Below are positions 45,653 to 54,643 of a stretch of 64,000 nucleotides of DNA, piece after piece (position 1 is the first letter of the stretch; each line of letters begins with the position of its first letter). Made by a program: the position numbers and the translations under genes. Under the pieces are notes generated by a model. That model was not told where the DNA came from. It saw nothing but the letters and a program-made list of their open reading frames with translations, and ran no database searches. Origin of the DNA: Sphingopyxis terrae subsp. terrae NBRC 15098 (GTDB lineage: Bacteria; Pseudomonadota; Alphaproteobacteria; Sphingomonadales; Sphingomonadaceae); NCBI RefSeq assembly GCF_001610975.1, contig NZ_CP013342.1, positions 3,295,001 through 3,359,000 of the forward strand, given 5' to 3'.

Positions 45653-46596
45653 GTCGCCGCTCCTTCGCCATCCCTGGGTTCGTGTACCAGCCCGACGAAA
45701 ATATCCTCGAGCGAGCTTTGCCGTGTGTGCAGATCCTTGAAGGCGATGCCGATATCGGTCATCCGACGTAGCAGTGACGGCACGCCGGTCGCCTCGGCCT
45801 GGCTGTCGAATTCATAGACAAGCTCATGCCCCTCCTCCGCCAGTTCGAGCGTCCAGTCGCCGAGTTCGGCCGGAATGGCATCGAGCGGTTCGGCAAGATT
45901 GAGCGTCAGCGTCTTGCGCCCCAGCTTCTTGATCAGCGCGTTCTTCTCTTCGACGAGGATCAGCTTGCCGCGCGTGATGACGCCAACGCGGTCGGCCATT
46001 TCTTCGGCCTCTTCGATATAATGGGTGGTCAGAATGATCGTCACCCCGCGCTCGCGCAGGCCCCGCACCATATTCCACATGTCGCGGCGCAGTTCGACGT
46101 CGACCCCCGCGGTCGGTTCGTCTAGGAAGAGGATTTCGGGTTCGTGGCTCAGCGCCTTGGCGATCATCACGCGGCGTTTCATTCCACCCGACAATTCCAT
46201 GATCTTGCTGCCGCGCTTGTCCCACAGCGACAGATCCTTCAGCAATTGCTCGATGAACGCCGGATCGCGCGGTTTGCCGAACAGACCGCGCGAAAAAGTC
46301 ACGGTGGCCATCACCGTTTCGAACGAATCCGTATGCAGTTCCTGCGGCACCAGCCCGATCATCGATCGCGCCGCGCGATAGTCGCGGGCATGATCGTGAC
46401 CACCGACCGTCACCCTGCCCTCGCTCGGCGTCACGATACCGCAGACGATGCTGATAAGCGTCGTCTTGCCTGCCCCATTGGGGCCGAGCAACGCAAATAT
46501 CTCGCCCTTCTCGATGCTGAGGTCGACACCCGCCAAAGCGCGATGCCCGCTCTTGTAAGTCTTTCCCAGACCGGAAATTTCCAGAACCGCTGTCAT
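45649..46596 (-). CDS. ABC transporter ATP-binding protein (YadG/DrrA-type)
   Basis: 315 residues from ATG 46596; the frame is open upstream without a ribosome-binding site. Walker A '[18 protein letters not shown]', signature '[20 protein letters not shown]', Walker B '[20 protein letters not shown]' and the switch histidine in '[20 protein letters not shown]' are complete. A C-terminal 80-residue extension is typical of the DrrA/NodI/YadG export group. It is paired with the ABC-2 permease. Confidence 0.93.
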   Translation of the reverse strand: MTAVLEISGLGKTYKSGHRALAGVDLSIEKGEIFALLGPNGAGKTTLISIVCGIVTPSEGRVTVGGHDHARDYRAARSMIGLVPQELHTDSFETVMATVTFSRGLFGKPRDPAFIEQLLKDLSLWDKRGSKIMELSGGMKRRVMIAKALSHEPEILFLDEPTAGVDVELRRDMWNMVRGLRERGVTIILTTHYIEEAEEMADRVGVITRGKLILVEEKNALIKKLGRKTLTLNLAEPLDAIPAELGDWTLELAEEGHELVYEFDSQAEATGVPSLLRRMTDIGIAFKDLHTRQSSLEDIFVGLVHEPRDGEGAAT

Positions 46597-46686
46597 GCGC
46601 GTCGGTCTAGCCGAGGAGCGCGCCGGGACAAAGCGGCAAAGATGACTTGACCTCCCCTCACCCATCGGCATGACAGGCCGCGGTGC

Positions 46687-46773
46687 GCGGACGTGGCGGA
46701 ATCGGTAGACGCAGCAGACTTAAAATCTGCTATCCGAACGGGTGTGCGGGTTCGAGTCCCGCCGTCCGCACCA
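46687..46773 (+). tRNA. tRNA-Leu (anticodon TAA)
   Basis: Begins GCGGACG, ends CGTCCGCACCA with encoded CCA. The anticodon arm GCAGACTTAAAATCTGC gives anticodon TAA. The long variable arm ATCCGAACGGGTG marks it as a class II tRNA, and the T-loop is GGTTCGAGTCC. 87 nt. Confidence 0.97.
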
Positions 46774-46801
46774 ACCGCTGGCACAGGGGAGGCACAGGGA
46801 T

Positions 46802-48310
46802 ATGACGCGCCGCAGCCTCCGTTCGCGCCGCGGCGCGCGGTTCGCGGGCACCGCGCTGCTGGTCGCCGCGCTCGCCGGATGCGGCCTTTTCGGCGGTGGC
46901 GGGGGTCCGGTGCGGATCGCCGCGATGGGGCCGCTCAACGCCGCGGCGAGCCCGCTCAACGGCGAACTGTCCTCGCCCAATGCAGCGCTGCTCGAAATGA
47001 CGGCGCAGGGGCTTGTCGGCTATGACGCCGACGGCCAGATCGACACCGGTCTTGCCGAACGCTGGACGGTGACCGGCGACGGGCGCAGCTATATTTTCCG
47101 GCTGCGCGAGGCAAAATGGTCGAACGGTCGCGAAGTCACGGCCGACGACGTGGTTTCGGTGCTGCGCGGCTATCTTGGCACGAACAGCCGCAACCTGCTG
47201 AAGGACGATTTCCCGGAGATCGAGACGATCCGTGCGATGACCGATCAGGTCATCGAAATCCGGCTCGCAGTGCCGCAGCCCAATATGCTCGAACTGCTCG
47301 CGCAGCCTTCGTTGACGATCGTCTACAAGGGCATGGGCTGGGGGCCGATGCGATCGCGCAAGGCCGGACGCGCGCTGCTGCTGACGCCCGCGCCCGACCC
47401 GCTCGCCGACGATCCCGAGGCCGCCGAAGCCGCCGCAAACGATCCCGCCGCGTCGGTCGAACTCGTCGGCACGACGCCCGCCGGGGCGCTGGCCCGCTAC
47501 AATAATGGCTATGCCGACGGGGTGATCGGCGGCCGCTTTTCGACCCTCCCCTATTTCCTCGTGTCCAGCATCGGCCGCTCGCGCCTCATCGTCGATCCGG
47601 TGCCGGGGCTTTTCGGCCTTTCTTTCACCAGCGCCGAAGGGTTCCTCGCCTCCGACATCAACCGCGATGCCCTGTCGCGCGTCGTGCGGCGGCAGCGCCT
47701 GATCGACGCCTTCGGCCTTGCCGAATGGCAGCCGCAGCGCGCGCTTCGGCCGGCAGTCTACCGCCGCGACGGCGGCCCTGAACCCTTGCAACCCGCCTGG
47801 GCCGACTTCGACAATGATTCGCGCTTCGCCCAGTCGAAGCGCGTGGTCGACAGTTGGCGCGCCGCCGGGCGAGAGATTGCGCCGCTCCGCATCGCGGTCC
47901 CCCAGACGCCGGGCGGCCGCATCCTCTTTGCCTATGTCGCCGCCGACTTTGCCCGCATCGGTATCGAAAGCCGCCGCGTCGCTATGGATGCGGCATCGGA
48001 CCTGCGCCTGATCGACGAGGTGGCGCCGAATGACGACGCCCTCTGGGCGCTCCGCCGGCTGTCGTGCCAGCGCGACACGCTGTGCAACCGCGAGGCACAG
48101 GCGAAGATCGATCAGGCCGTGCTCAATATCGACAGTGGCCAGCGCGCGCGCCAGATCGGCGAGATCGAAACGATGCTGGGGCGCTACACCCCGTTCATTC
48201 CGATCGCCACGCCGCTGCGCTGGTCGGTCGCGTCGCAGCGGCTTACAGGGTTCAAGCCGAATGCGCGGGCGGCCCACCCATTGAATCGCTTGCTCGCCAA
48301 ACCCAACTAA
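46802..48310 (+). CDS. Peptide/nickel-type ABC solute-binding lipoprotein (orphan)
   Basis: 502 residues from ATG 46802. The lipobox 'ALAGC' (Cys about 27) predicts a lipoprotein. The body is a family 5 extracellular solute-binding protein (OppA/DppA type): 'GLAERWTVTGDGRSYIFRLR', 'KWSNGREVTADDVV', and the late 'DNDSRFAQSKRVVDSWRAAG' region. No permease or ATPase gene for an Opp-type transporter is next to it; it lies just after tRNA-Leu. It may serve a transporter elsewhere or have another role. The longer upstream frame overlaps the tRNA. Confidence 0.8.
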   Translation: MTRRSLRSRRGARFAGTALLVAALAGCGLFGGGGGPVRIAAMGPLNAAASPLNGELSSPNAALLEMTAQGLVGYDADGQIDTGLAERWTVTGDGRSYIFRLREAKWSNGREVTADDVVSVLRGYLGTNSRNLLKDDFPEIETIRAMTDQVIEIRLAVPQPNMLELLAQPSLTIVYKGMGWGPMRSRKAGRALLLTPAPDPLADDPEAAEAAANDPAASVELVGTTPAGALARYNNGYADGVIGGRFSTLPYFLVSSIGRSRLIVDPVPGLFGLSFTSAEGFLASDINRDALSRVVRRQRLIDAFGLAEWQPQRALRPAVYRRDGGPEPLQPAWADFDNDSRFAQSKRVVDSWRAAGREIAPLRIAVPQTPGGRILFAYVAADFARIGIESRRVAMDAASDLRLIDEVAPNDDALWALRRLSCQRDTLCNREAQAKIDQAVLNIDSGQRARQIGEIETMLGRYTPFIPIATPLRWSVASQRLTGFKPNARAAHPLNRLLAKPN

Positions 48311-48351
48311 TAATAGGCGCACATCGTCGTGCGCGGTTGGAAAGGACGCCG

Positions 48352-48774
48352 ATGCCCCCCTCGACGCCCAATACGGACGCGATTTTCGAAGCCTTGGTTG
48401 CCGATCGCAACAATCCTGCGGCGCTGCGCAAGCGCATCGAAACGCTGGAGCTTCTCCTCGAACGCAGCTTCACCATTCCCGGCATCAACCGGCCGGTCGG
48501 GCTCGACGCGATCGTCGGGCTGGTGCCCGTCGTCGGCGATGTCGTGACCGCCGTCATGGGGGCCTATATCATCTGGGAAGCGCGCAATCTGGGCATGCCC
48601 AAATGGAAGCTGTGGCGGATGATGGGCAATCTCGGCGTCGACACTGCGCTTGGGGCCATCCCGCTCGTCGGCGATGCCTTCGACTTTCTGTTCCGGTCGA
48701 ACACGCGCAATCTGCGCATCATCCGGAAACATCTCGACAAGCATCACCCCGGAACGATCGTCATCGACCAGTAG
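48352..48774 (+). CDS. DUF4112 membrane protein
   Basis: 140 residues from ATG 48352 (AAAGGA upstream). 'GINRPVGLDAIVGLVPVVGD' and 'GNLGVDTALGAIPLVGDAFD' are the two halves of the DUF4112 domain, each a hydrophobic segment with a P-x-x-GD turn. These proteins are probably membrane-bound and have no known function. It lies 41 bp downstream of the solute-binding protein gene. Confidence 0.82.
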   Translation: MPPSTPNTDAIFEALVADRNNPAALRKRIETLELLLERSFTIPGINRPVGLDAIVGLVPVVGDVVTAVMGAYIIWEARNLGMPKWKLWRMMGNLGVDTALGAIPLVGDAFDFLFRSNTRNLRIIRKHLDKHHPGTIVIDQ

Positions 48775-48840
48775 GCGGTTCCCATCGGGTGTCTGATAGT
48801 GCTAGCACAGCAGCTTCAGACCCTGCTCATGGAGACCGAG

Positions 48841-50949
48841 ATGATCCGCGCCCGCCTTGCCGCGCTCGCCCTTGCCTGTTCGCTGTCCGCGGCGGCCTTC
48901 GCCGCGACCGAGACCGACCCTTGGTTGTGGCTGGAGGATATCGACGGGGCAAAGGCGCTGGCGTGGGTGAAGGCGGAAAATGCCGCGGCCGACAAGCTGA
49001 TCCTAAATCGCCCCGGTTTCGAACAGGATCGGGCGCGCGCGAAAGCGATCCTCGACGACGACCGCCAGATTGCCGACCCCGGTCAGGTGATGGGCGATAC
49101 CATCACCAACTTCTGGCGCGATGCGGACCATCCGCGCGGCATCTGGCGGCAAAGTCCGCTGAGTGCCTATCTCGCCGGAACGCCCGAATGGACAACGCTG
49201 ATCGACGTCGACGCGCTCGGCAAGGCGGAGGGGCAAAGCTGGGTCTGGCACGGCGCCGACTGTCTTGCCCCCACCTACACGCGCTGCCTCGTCTCGCTCA
49301 GTCCCGGCGGCACCGATTCGGACATCGTGCGCGAATGGGACCGCACCACCGGCCGCTTCGTGACCGACGGCTTTGCGCTGCCGCAGGCGAAGAGCGCGGT
49401 CGTTTGGGAGGACGCAAACACGCTGCTCGTGGCCACCGACTATGGCGAAGGCAGCATGACCGCGTCGGGCTATCCGCGCATCGTCAAACGCTGGAGGCGT
49501 GGCACGCTGCTTGCCAGCGCAGCGGTCGTCGCCGAAGGCGAAGCGAGCGACGTCGGGATCAACCCGATCGCGATCGACGACGGCAAGACGCGCTGGATCC
49601 TCATCGCCCGCAACAAGAGCTTCTATACCAGCGACTACAGCATCCGAGCCGCCCACGGCGCGGACTTCGTCCCGGCGCCGATTCCCGACACCGCCGACCT
49701 ACGCGATGTCATCGGCGGTCAGGCAATCATCTTCCTCAACAAGCCCGCCGACGGCTTCGGCGAAGGCTCGCTCGTCGCGCTGTCGCTCGCCGACGCGGCG
49801 GCCGGACGCCCCGCGAAAATGGCGGCGGTGATGGCGCCGACCAAGGCGCAGGCGATTGAGGAGGTCAGCGCGACCGACAATATTCTCTGGGTCAAGGCGC
49901 TCGACGATGTCGAAGGCAAGCTGTTCGCGCTGCGCCGCGATCCCGCGAGCGGCACCTGGACCCAGCGCGAGGTGCCGCTGGCGGCCAACGCTATGGTGCA
50001 TCTGGCCGGCGCGATCGCCAAGCGCGACACGATCTTCGCGACTGCCGAAACGATGCTCGACCCGCCGACGCTTTATGCCGTCACCGACAATGCCGCGCCG
50101 CGTGTCGTGCAAAGCCTGCCCGCAGCCTTCGACGCCAAGGGCATGACGGTGGAAAAGCGCTTCGCGACGTCGAAGGACGGCACCAAGATCCCCTATTTCC
50201 TCGTCCGCAAAGCCGGCGCTAAAGGCCCCGTGCCCGCGCTGATCCACGCCTATGGCGGCTTCCGCGCCGCGCAGACGCCGGGCTATCTGACCGGTCAGCC
50301 CTATCGCGCCGGTCCGCTCGGCCTGTTCTGGGTCGAGGACGGCAACGCTTATGTCCTCGCCAATATTCGCGGCGGCGGCGAATATGGCCCCGCCTGGCAC
50401 CAGGCGGCGCTGCGCGAAAAACGCCAGAACAGTTTCGACGACCTCCACGCCGTCGCGGAGGATCTGGTCAAGACCGGCATCAGCAGCAAGGGCAGGATTG
50501 CCATTTCGGGTCGCTCGAATGGCGGCGTGCTGGTCGGCGCCGCGATGACGCAGCGCCCGGATCTCTATGGCGCGGTCATTGCGGGCTCGCCGCTCGCGGA
50601 TATGAAGCGCTATAACAAGCTGCTCGCGGGCGCCTCGTGGGTCGCTGAATATGGCAATCCCGACGATCCCGCCGACTGGGCCTTCCTGTCGAAATATTCG
50701 CCCTATCAGAATGTCCGCAAGGGCGTGAAATATCCGCCGATCTTCCTGTACCTTTCGACGAAGGATGACCGCGTCCATCCCGGCCACGCCCGCAAATTGG
50801 CCGCAAAGCTGCAGGATTATGGCAACCGCGTCTATTATCACGAATATCTGGAAGGCGGCCACTCGGTCGGCGCCGACCATGCCGAGGACGCCGTGCGCGC
50901 GGCCATGCTCCACGCCTTCTTGCTGCGCGAACTGGTCGAGCGGAAATAG
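48841..50949 (+). CDS. Prolyl oligopeptidase family serine peptidase
   Basis: 702 residues from ATG 48841 (GGAGAC six bases ahead); a signal peptide of about 20 residues ends 'AFAAT'. The N-terminal beta-propeller starts 'DPWLWLEDIDGAKALAWVKA', the usual S9 opening. The alpha/beta hydrolase domain has the nucleophile in 'GRSNGGVLVGAAMTQRPDLY', the aspartate in 'LSTKDDRVHPGHARKLAAKL' and the histidine in 'LEGGHSVGADHAED', so the triad is complete. It would cleave short proline-containing peptides in the periplasm. Confidence 0.92.
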   Translation: MIRARLAALALACSLSAAAFAATETDPWLWLEDIDGAKALAWVKAENAAADKLILNRPGFEQDRARAKAILDDDRQIADPGQVMGDTITNFWRDADHPRGIWRQSPLSAYLAGTPEWTTLIDVDALGKAEGQSWVWHGADCLAPTYTRCLVSLSPGGTDSDIVREWDRTTGRFVTDGFALPQAKSAVVWEDANTLLVATDYGEGSMTASGYPRIVKRWRRGTLLASAAVVAEGEASDVGINPIAIDDGKTRWILIARNKSFYTSDYSIRAAHGADFVPAPIPDTADLRDVIGGQAIIFLNKPADGFGEGSLVALSLADAAAGRPAKMAAVMAPTKAQAIEEVSATDNILWVKALDDVEGKLFALRRDPASGTWTQREVPLAANAMVHLAGAIAKRDTIFATAETMLDPPTLYAVTDNAAPRVVQSLPAAFDAKGMTVEKRFATSKDGTKIPYFLVRKAGAKGPVPALIHAYGGFRAAQTPGYLTGQPYRAGPLGLFWVEDGNAYVLANIRGGGEYGPAWHQAALREKRQNSFDDLHAVAEDLVKTGISSKGRIAISGRSNGGVLVGAAMTQRPDLYGAVIAGSPLADMKRYNKLLAGASWVAEYGNPDDPADWAFLSKYSPYQNVRKGVKYPPIFLYLSTKDDRVHPGHARKLAAKLQDYGNRVYYHEYLEGGHSVGADHAEDAVRAAMLHAFLLRELVERK

Positions 50950-50957
50950 CCGGTCGC

Positions 50958-51725
50958 TCAGCCGCCGCGATCGTCATGCGCCGCGGCGGCGCGCTGCGGC
51001 AGCGCGAGGATCAGCGTGACGATCGCGATGGCAAGCACCGCCGATGCACCGGCGCGGCTCAGCGCCAGCCCGCCATGATCGACCGGCTTGTCCAGAAAAT
51101 CGCCGACCACGGCGCCGAGCGGACGGGTCAGGATGAAGGCCGCCCAGAACAGTGCGACATGGCTGATCGCGGTGCGATAATAAGCGATGGCGAGCAGCGC
51201 GAGCAGCGCACCGAAGATGATCGCCGACCCGAGGTAGCCGAGCGGGCCGTCGGCAATCCAGTCGCCGAGCGCGGTGCCCAGCGTCTGCGAAAAGGTGATC
51301 GTCAGCCAGTAATAGAGCTCGGCCCGCGGTTCGTGCACCGACTGGATCGAGATGCTGCCCAGCGCGCGGTGCCAGACCGCGAGCGAGGCCAGTACCGCAC
51401 CGAGCAACAGCAGCGAACCGCCGGGGTAACCGATGCCGAGCGAGCGCGTCGCAAAGTCGGCCATCGTCGTTCCCGCCGTCGTCGAGGCGATGATCGTCGC
51501 CCAATAGAGGAAGGGATGAAAGGCGCGGGCGCGAATCTGCCAGACGATCAGGATCGCCAGCACCGCCGCAAAAATCGCGGTGCCGACCAGATAGCCCAGA
51601 TTCATCGACATGCTCACCGTGTCGCCCGCGGTCTCGCCAAAGGTGGTCGCCAATATCTTGATGATCCAGAAACCCAGCGTCACCGCCGGCACCTTGGTCA
51701 GCACCTGCTTTTCCCTATCGGTCAT
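50958..51725 (-). CDS. COG4705-type multi-pass membrane protein
   Basis: 255 residues from ATG 51725, chosen because AAGGAG lies six bases ahead (the ATG at 51731 would abut it). About seven to eight membrane helices with repeated short motifs: 'TFGETAGDTVSMSMN', 'STTAGTTMADFATRSLG', 'SQTLGTALGDWIAD' and 'TRPLGAVVGDFLDK'. The fourfold T-x-G-x-x-x-x-D pattern is the hallmark of this family, which has no firm function. It is divergent from a membrane-tethered HTH regulator gene, 91 bp away. Confidence 0.75.
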   Translation of the reverse strand: MTDREKQVLTKVPAVTLGFWIIKILATTFGETAGDTVSMSMNLGYLVGTAIFAAVLAILIVWQIRARAFHPFLYWATIIASTTAGTTMADFATRSLGIGYPGGSLLLLGAVLASLAVWHRALGSISIQSVHEPRAELYYWLTITFSQTLGTALGDWIADGPLGYLGSAIIFGALLALLAIAYYRTAISHVALFWAAFILTRPLGAVVGDFLDKPVDHGGLALSRAGASAVLAIAIVTLILALPQRAAAAHDDRGG

Positions 51726-51816
51726 TTGCATCTCCTTGTGTGGCGCACGATTAGCGCGGCGGAGCGTTTCGCCCTATAAGCAGGCGCTTATTCCCGTCCC
51801 GATAAGCGGAAGTGCC

Positions 51817-52359
51817 ATGCCATCTATCCAGTCTGCGCCCGGTAAAAGCCGCTTTTCGTCCCGTCTGATCGGCCCGATCGCCGTGGTGGCGCTTCAAGCC
51901 GTCGCCGCGAGCTATTTCGTCGTCGACGGGATCGACGATCTGATCGAACAGGCCGGACGCGGCTTCAGCGTCGAGGTGATGATGGAATGCCTCGTCGCCC
52001 TCGCACTGCTCGCCGGCCTCGTACTCGGCGCGCGCCACCTGCGCCGGATCGCAGCCGATCTCGCACGCGCCGACGATGCGCTCGCCCGCGCTCGCGGCGC
52101 ACTCGCCGACCATATTGCCCATCGCTTCGATGCCTGGTCACTGACGCGCGGAGAGAGCGACGTCGCGCTGTTCGCGCTCAAGGGCTGCGACGTCGCCGAA
52201 ATCGCTCGACTCCGCGGCGCTGCGTCAGGCACCGTGCGCGCGCAGCTCAGCCAAGTCTATGCCAAGGCAGGCGTCGGCAGCCAGGCCATGCTGATGTCGC
52301 TGTTTCTGGAAGACTTGCTCGACACTGATCCCGCCGCGGGGCCGCGACGCGGCAAGTGA
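51817..52359 (+). CDS. Membrane-tethered HTH regulator (LuxR-type C-terminus)
   Basis: 180 residues from ATG 51817. Two membrane helices ('LIGPIAVVALQAVAASYFVV' at about 17-36 and 'MMECLVALALLAGLVLGARH' at about 52-72), then a short coiled coil, then a C-terminal HTH of the LuxR type: 'SDVALFALKGCDVAEIARLR' and 'SGTVRAQLSQVYAKAGVGS'. It likely regulates the divergent COG4705 gene. The membrane anchor instead of a receiver domain is characteristic of a small group of one-component regulators. Confidence 0.8.
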   Translation: MPSIQSAPGKSRFSSRLIGPIAVVALQAVAASYFVVDGIDDLIEQAGRGFSVEVMMECLVALALLAGLVLGARHLRRIAADLARADDALARARGALADHIAHRFDAWSLTRGESDVALFALKGCDVAEIARLRGAASGTVRAQLSQVYAKAGVGSQAMLMSLFLEDLLDTDPAAGPRRGK

Positions 52360-52455
52360 GGATCGTCGTCAAAAGCGGTGGTGGCAGGGCTTGTATCGAA
52401 CCGCACGCTTAGCCATTGATATTTAATTCTTTATTCTTCGATGTCCGCGTCCTAC

Positions 52456-52479
52456 CCCCACATATTTCCCCACATGTTT
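52456..52479. repeat. Tandem 12-bp direct repeat at the edge of the accessory region
   Basis: CCCCACATATTT (52456-52467) is followed directly by CCCCACATGTTT (52468-52479), differing at one base, then GGGG. It lies in an AT-richer stretch between the HTH regulator and the IS3 remnant and could mark a recombination footprint. Confidence 0.6.
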
Positions 52480-52576
52480 GGGGCCATAACTGTAGTTCGA
52501 CTAACAAAATGGTCCAATTTGATATCGATGGAGAGGGCATTTTGACCGCGTTTCGATCGCACAGTTTGGGCCAGGT

Positions 52577-53500
52577 CATCAAGAGCTACACCCCGTTTCT
52601 GGACCACCCTGCTGGCGGCTTTCCAGCGTGCGGGCATCAGGGCGGGCCATGTGCCGCTGACGCCAACATAAGCGATATCGGTGGTTTGTTGCCGATCGCG
52701 CTGTGCGGTCGTATCTCGTTGTAGTCTCTACGCCAAGCCTCGCATTTTTGGACCGCATCATCCAGGCTCATGAACCAGTGGGCGTTCAGGCATTCCGCCC
52801 GGAACTTCCCGTTGAACGCGTTGTCGGTGGGCTTGCCAAGCCGCAAGAAGCCGAGCGTCACGCCTTTCATGCAGGCCCACAGATCGAGCTCGCAGGAGAT
52901 AAATTCGATGCCACTGTCAGCCCATATCGAGGCGGGATAACCCACCTGCCCGCAGACCCGTTCCAGCATTTCGACCACGTCCGGTGCCCGGAACCGGAAC
53001 CGCGGAACCACTGCCGGCGAGAACCGGCGGAAGGTGTCGACCACTGTGAGGATCCGCAGCTTCGGTCCTGTCGCCAACTGGTCCTGGACGAAGCCCTTGG
53101 CCCATACATCATTAACGCGGGAGGCCGCACAGCGGCCTTCCCTCAGCTTCGCCTTCACCCGCCGTTTGGACGGCTTATTGCGCAGCCCAAGGCCCATCTC
53201 CTTGTAAAGCCGATAAACCTGCTTGCCGTTGATCGCCCAGCCTTCGCGTTGAAGCAGCATATGAATACGGCGATAGCCGTACCGAACCCGCGTCTCCGCG
53301 AGCTCCTTGATCCGCTGCTTGAGGTCGGCCTGATCGGCACCCTTGCCACGATAGTGGTAGCTGGATCGTTCTGACCGGAGCACGCTGCAGGCCCGCCGGA
53401 TGCTGACCTGCCATGTGCTGCGAATATCATCGACGAGTTGGCGCCGCGCCCGGCGCGCTTGTGCCCATTTCTCCCAAATGCTACAAGGTTCGAGCATCAC
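52577..53500 (-). mobile_element. Truncated IS3-family insertion sequence remnant
   Basis: The block holds only the second transposase frame of an IS3-family element, with no first frame (orfA) on its 5' side because the 2OG-oxygenase gene begins at 53522. A sequence near 52580-52605 resembles the end of such elements (read on minus: GGTGGTCCAGAAACGGGGTG). Terminal repeats could not be matched to each other, so boundaries are approximate. Confidence 0.6.
52637..53497 (-). pseudogene. Decayed IS3-family transposase (orfB part)
   Basis: The frame reads through about 287 residues without a stop; it extends further to 53632, but only the part up to about 53497 looks like transposase. 'SIRRACSVLRSERSSYHYRG', 'RYGYRRIHMLLQREGW' and 'NEIRPHSAIGNKPPISLM' identify the IS3 orfB/rve transposase. 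Two catalytic residues are lost. The first Asp, normally in W-x-M-D-F, reads 'VWAKGFVQDQL'. The Glu segment, normally 'TDNAFIEAFNG' or similar, reads 'PTDNAFNGKFR', a four-residue in-frame deletion. The second Asp remains in 'ADSGIEF'. It is therefore inactive. Confidence 0.85.
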
Positions 53501-53521
53501 GCGGGGGCGGGGGGCGGTATC

Positions 53522-54628
53522 ATGGCACGATCTGCGACGCGGGAAGATTCCATACCGAAACCGATCGTCGGATCGGCAGCGCCATGGTTCAAGACGCATG
53601 TACTGGACGTAAACCCGCAATATACGTTCCATACGGTTGCCGGACGCGCAGTCTTGCTGTTTTTCATGGGCTCAGCGACCGTCGATCGGGTCCGCGCCGC
53701 CCATGCCAGGCTGATGGCTGATCCCGATCGTTTCGACGACAGTCGCTGTTCGTTTTTCGGAGTCATTCTGGATGTCGCGGACCATGCGGCCGGGCGGATC
53801 ACTACGCGGATTCCCGGGATCCGCTACATCCTCGACAGTGATCGTGCGGTCAGCAACGCATATGGCGCCTCTTCGGCAGACAACAACCATTACGAACCCT
53901 ATATCATCGTGCTGGATCGCCAGTTACGCGTTGCCGGTCGCTATCATCTGGCCGACGCCGACAAGGCGCTGGCGCTGACCGATCGCCTGACCCAAGAGGG
54001 CAAGCCCGAAGACTGGGCGCCAGTACTGTCCGTGCCGCGTGTCTTCGACCGCGCGACCTGTCGGCGGCTGATTGAGCTTTATGACGCCGAAGGCGGGCAG
54101 GATTCCGGCTTCATGCGAGAGGTTGACGGCAAGACGATATCGGTCATCGATCATGGCCACAAACGCCGGTCGGACGTCACAATCAAGGATCCGGCCTTTT
54201 GCCGCGTGCTCAGTGCGCGGGTGAACCATTGCCTTCGTCCGGTGATCCAGCGCGCCTTCAACTTCGACGCGACCCGCATGGAGCGGTACATTGTCGCGTG
54301 CTACGACGCATCGGTCGCCGGTCACTTTCGGGCCCATCGCGACAATACGACAATGGGCACCGCGCACCGCCGCTTTGCGGTGACGATCAACCTCAATGAT
54401 GATTTCGAGGGCGGCGAACTGCGTTTTCCCGAGTTCGGTGCGCGCACATACCGCCCCGCCCCCGGCGGCGCGATCGTGTTTGGCTGCGGCCTGCTGCACG
54501 AGGCGACGCCGGTCACGCAAGGGCGGCGCTACGCGTTTCTACCCTTTCTATACGATGACGAGGCGGCCGCGCAGCGTGAGGCGAACAATCAGTACCTCGG
54601 CGAAGGGGTAGGCTCTTACCGGCAATAG
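53522..54628 (+). CDS. 2OG-Fe(II) oxygenase with N-terminal cysteine-less redoxin-like domain
   Basis: 368 residues from ATG 53522. Residues 15-160 have a peroxiredoxin/AhpC-like pattern ('PWFKTHVLDV', 'GRAVLLFFMGSATVDRVRAA', 'YEPYIIVLDRQLRVAGRYHL'), but the place of the active cysteine reads GSAT, so no redox role. Residues 170-345 form a prolyl-4-hydroxylase-type domain with the iron ligands H272 and D274 in 'HFRAHRDNTT' and H326 in 'GLLHEATPV', and R335/R336 for 2-oxoglutarate. It would hydroxylate a protein or small molecule in the cytoplasm. It stands between the IS remnant and an XRE regulator, next to a secretion operon. Confidence 0.85.
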   Translation: MARSATREDSIPKPIVGSAAPWFKTHVLDVNPQYTFHTVAGRAVLLFFMGSATVDRVRAAHARLMADPDRFDDSRCSFFGVILDVADHAAGRITTRIPGIRYILDSDRAVSNAYGASSADNNHYEPYIIVLDRQLRVAGRYHLADADKALALTDRLTQEGKPEDWAPVLSVPRVFDRATCRRLIELYDAEGGQDSGFMREVDGKTISVIDHGHKRRSDVTIKDPAFCRVLSARVNHCLRPVIQRAFNFDATRMERYIVACYDASVAGHFRAHRDNTTMGTAHRRFAVTINLNDDFEGGELRFPEFGARTYRPAPGGAIVFGCGLLHEATPVTQGRRYAFLPFLYDDEAAAQREANNQYLGEGVGSYRQ

Positions 54629-54643
54629 CCGTGGCGGCGCATT

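Noticed and set aside
49699..50913. Minus-strand open frame inside the prolyl oligopeptidase gene
   Set aside because: The plus-strand gene has a complete catalytic triad and signal peptide; the other strand shows no domain.
52360..52576. Small open frames in the gap beside the IS remnant
   Set aside because: No ribosome-binding site, no family likeness, and they cross the IS end.
53498..53632. N-terminal extension of the transposase frame
   Set aside because: It overlaps the 5' part of the 2OG-oxygenase gene and does not resemble transposase; it is an accidental read-through.
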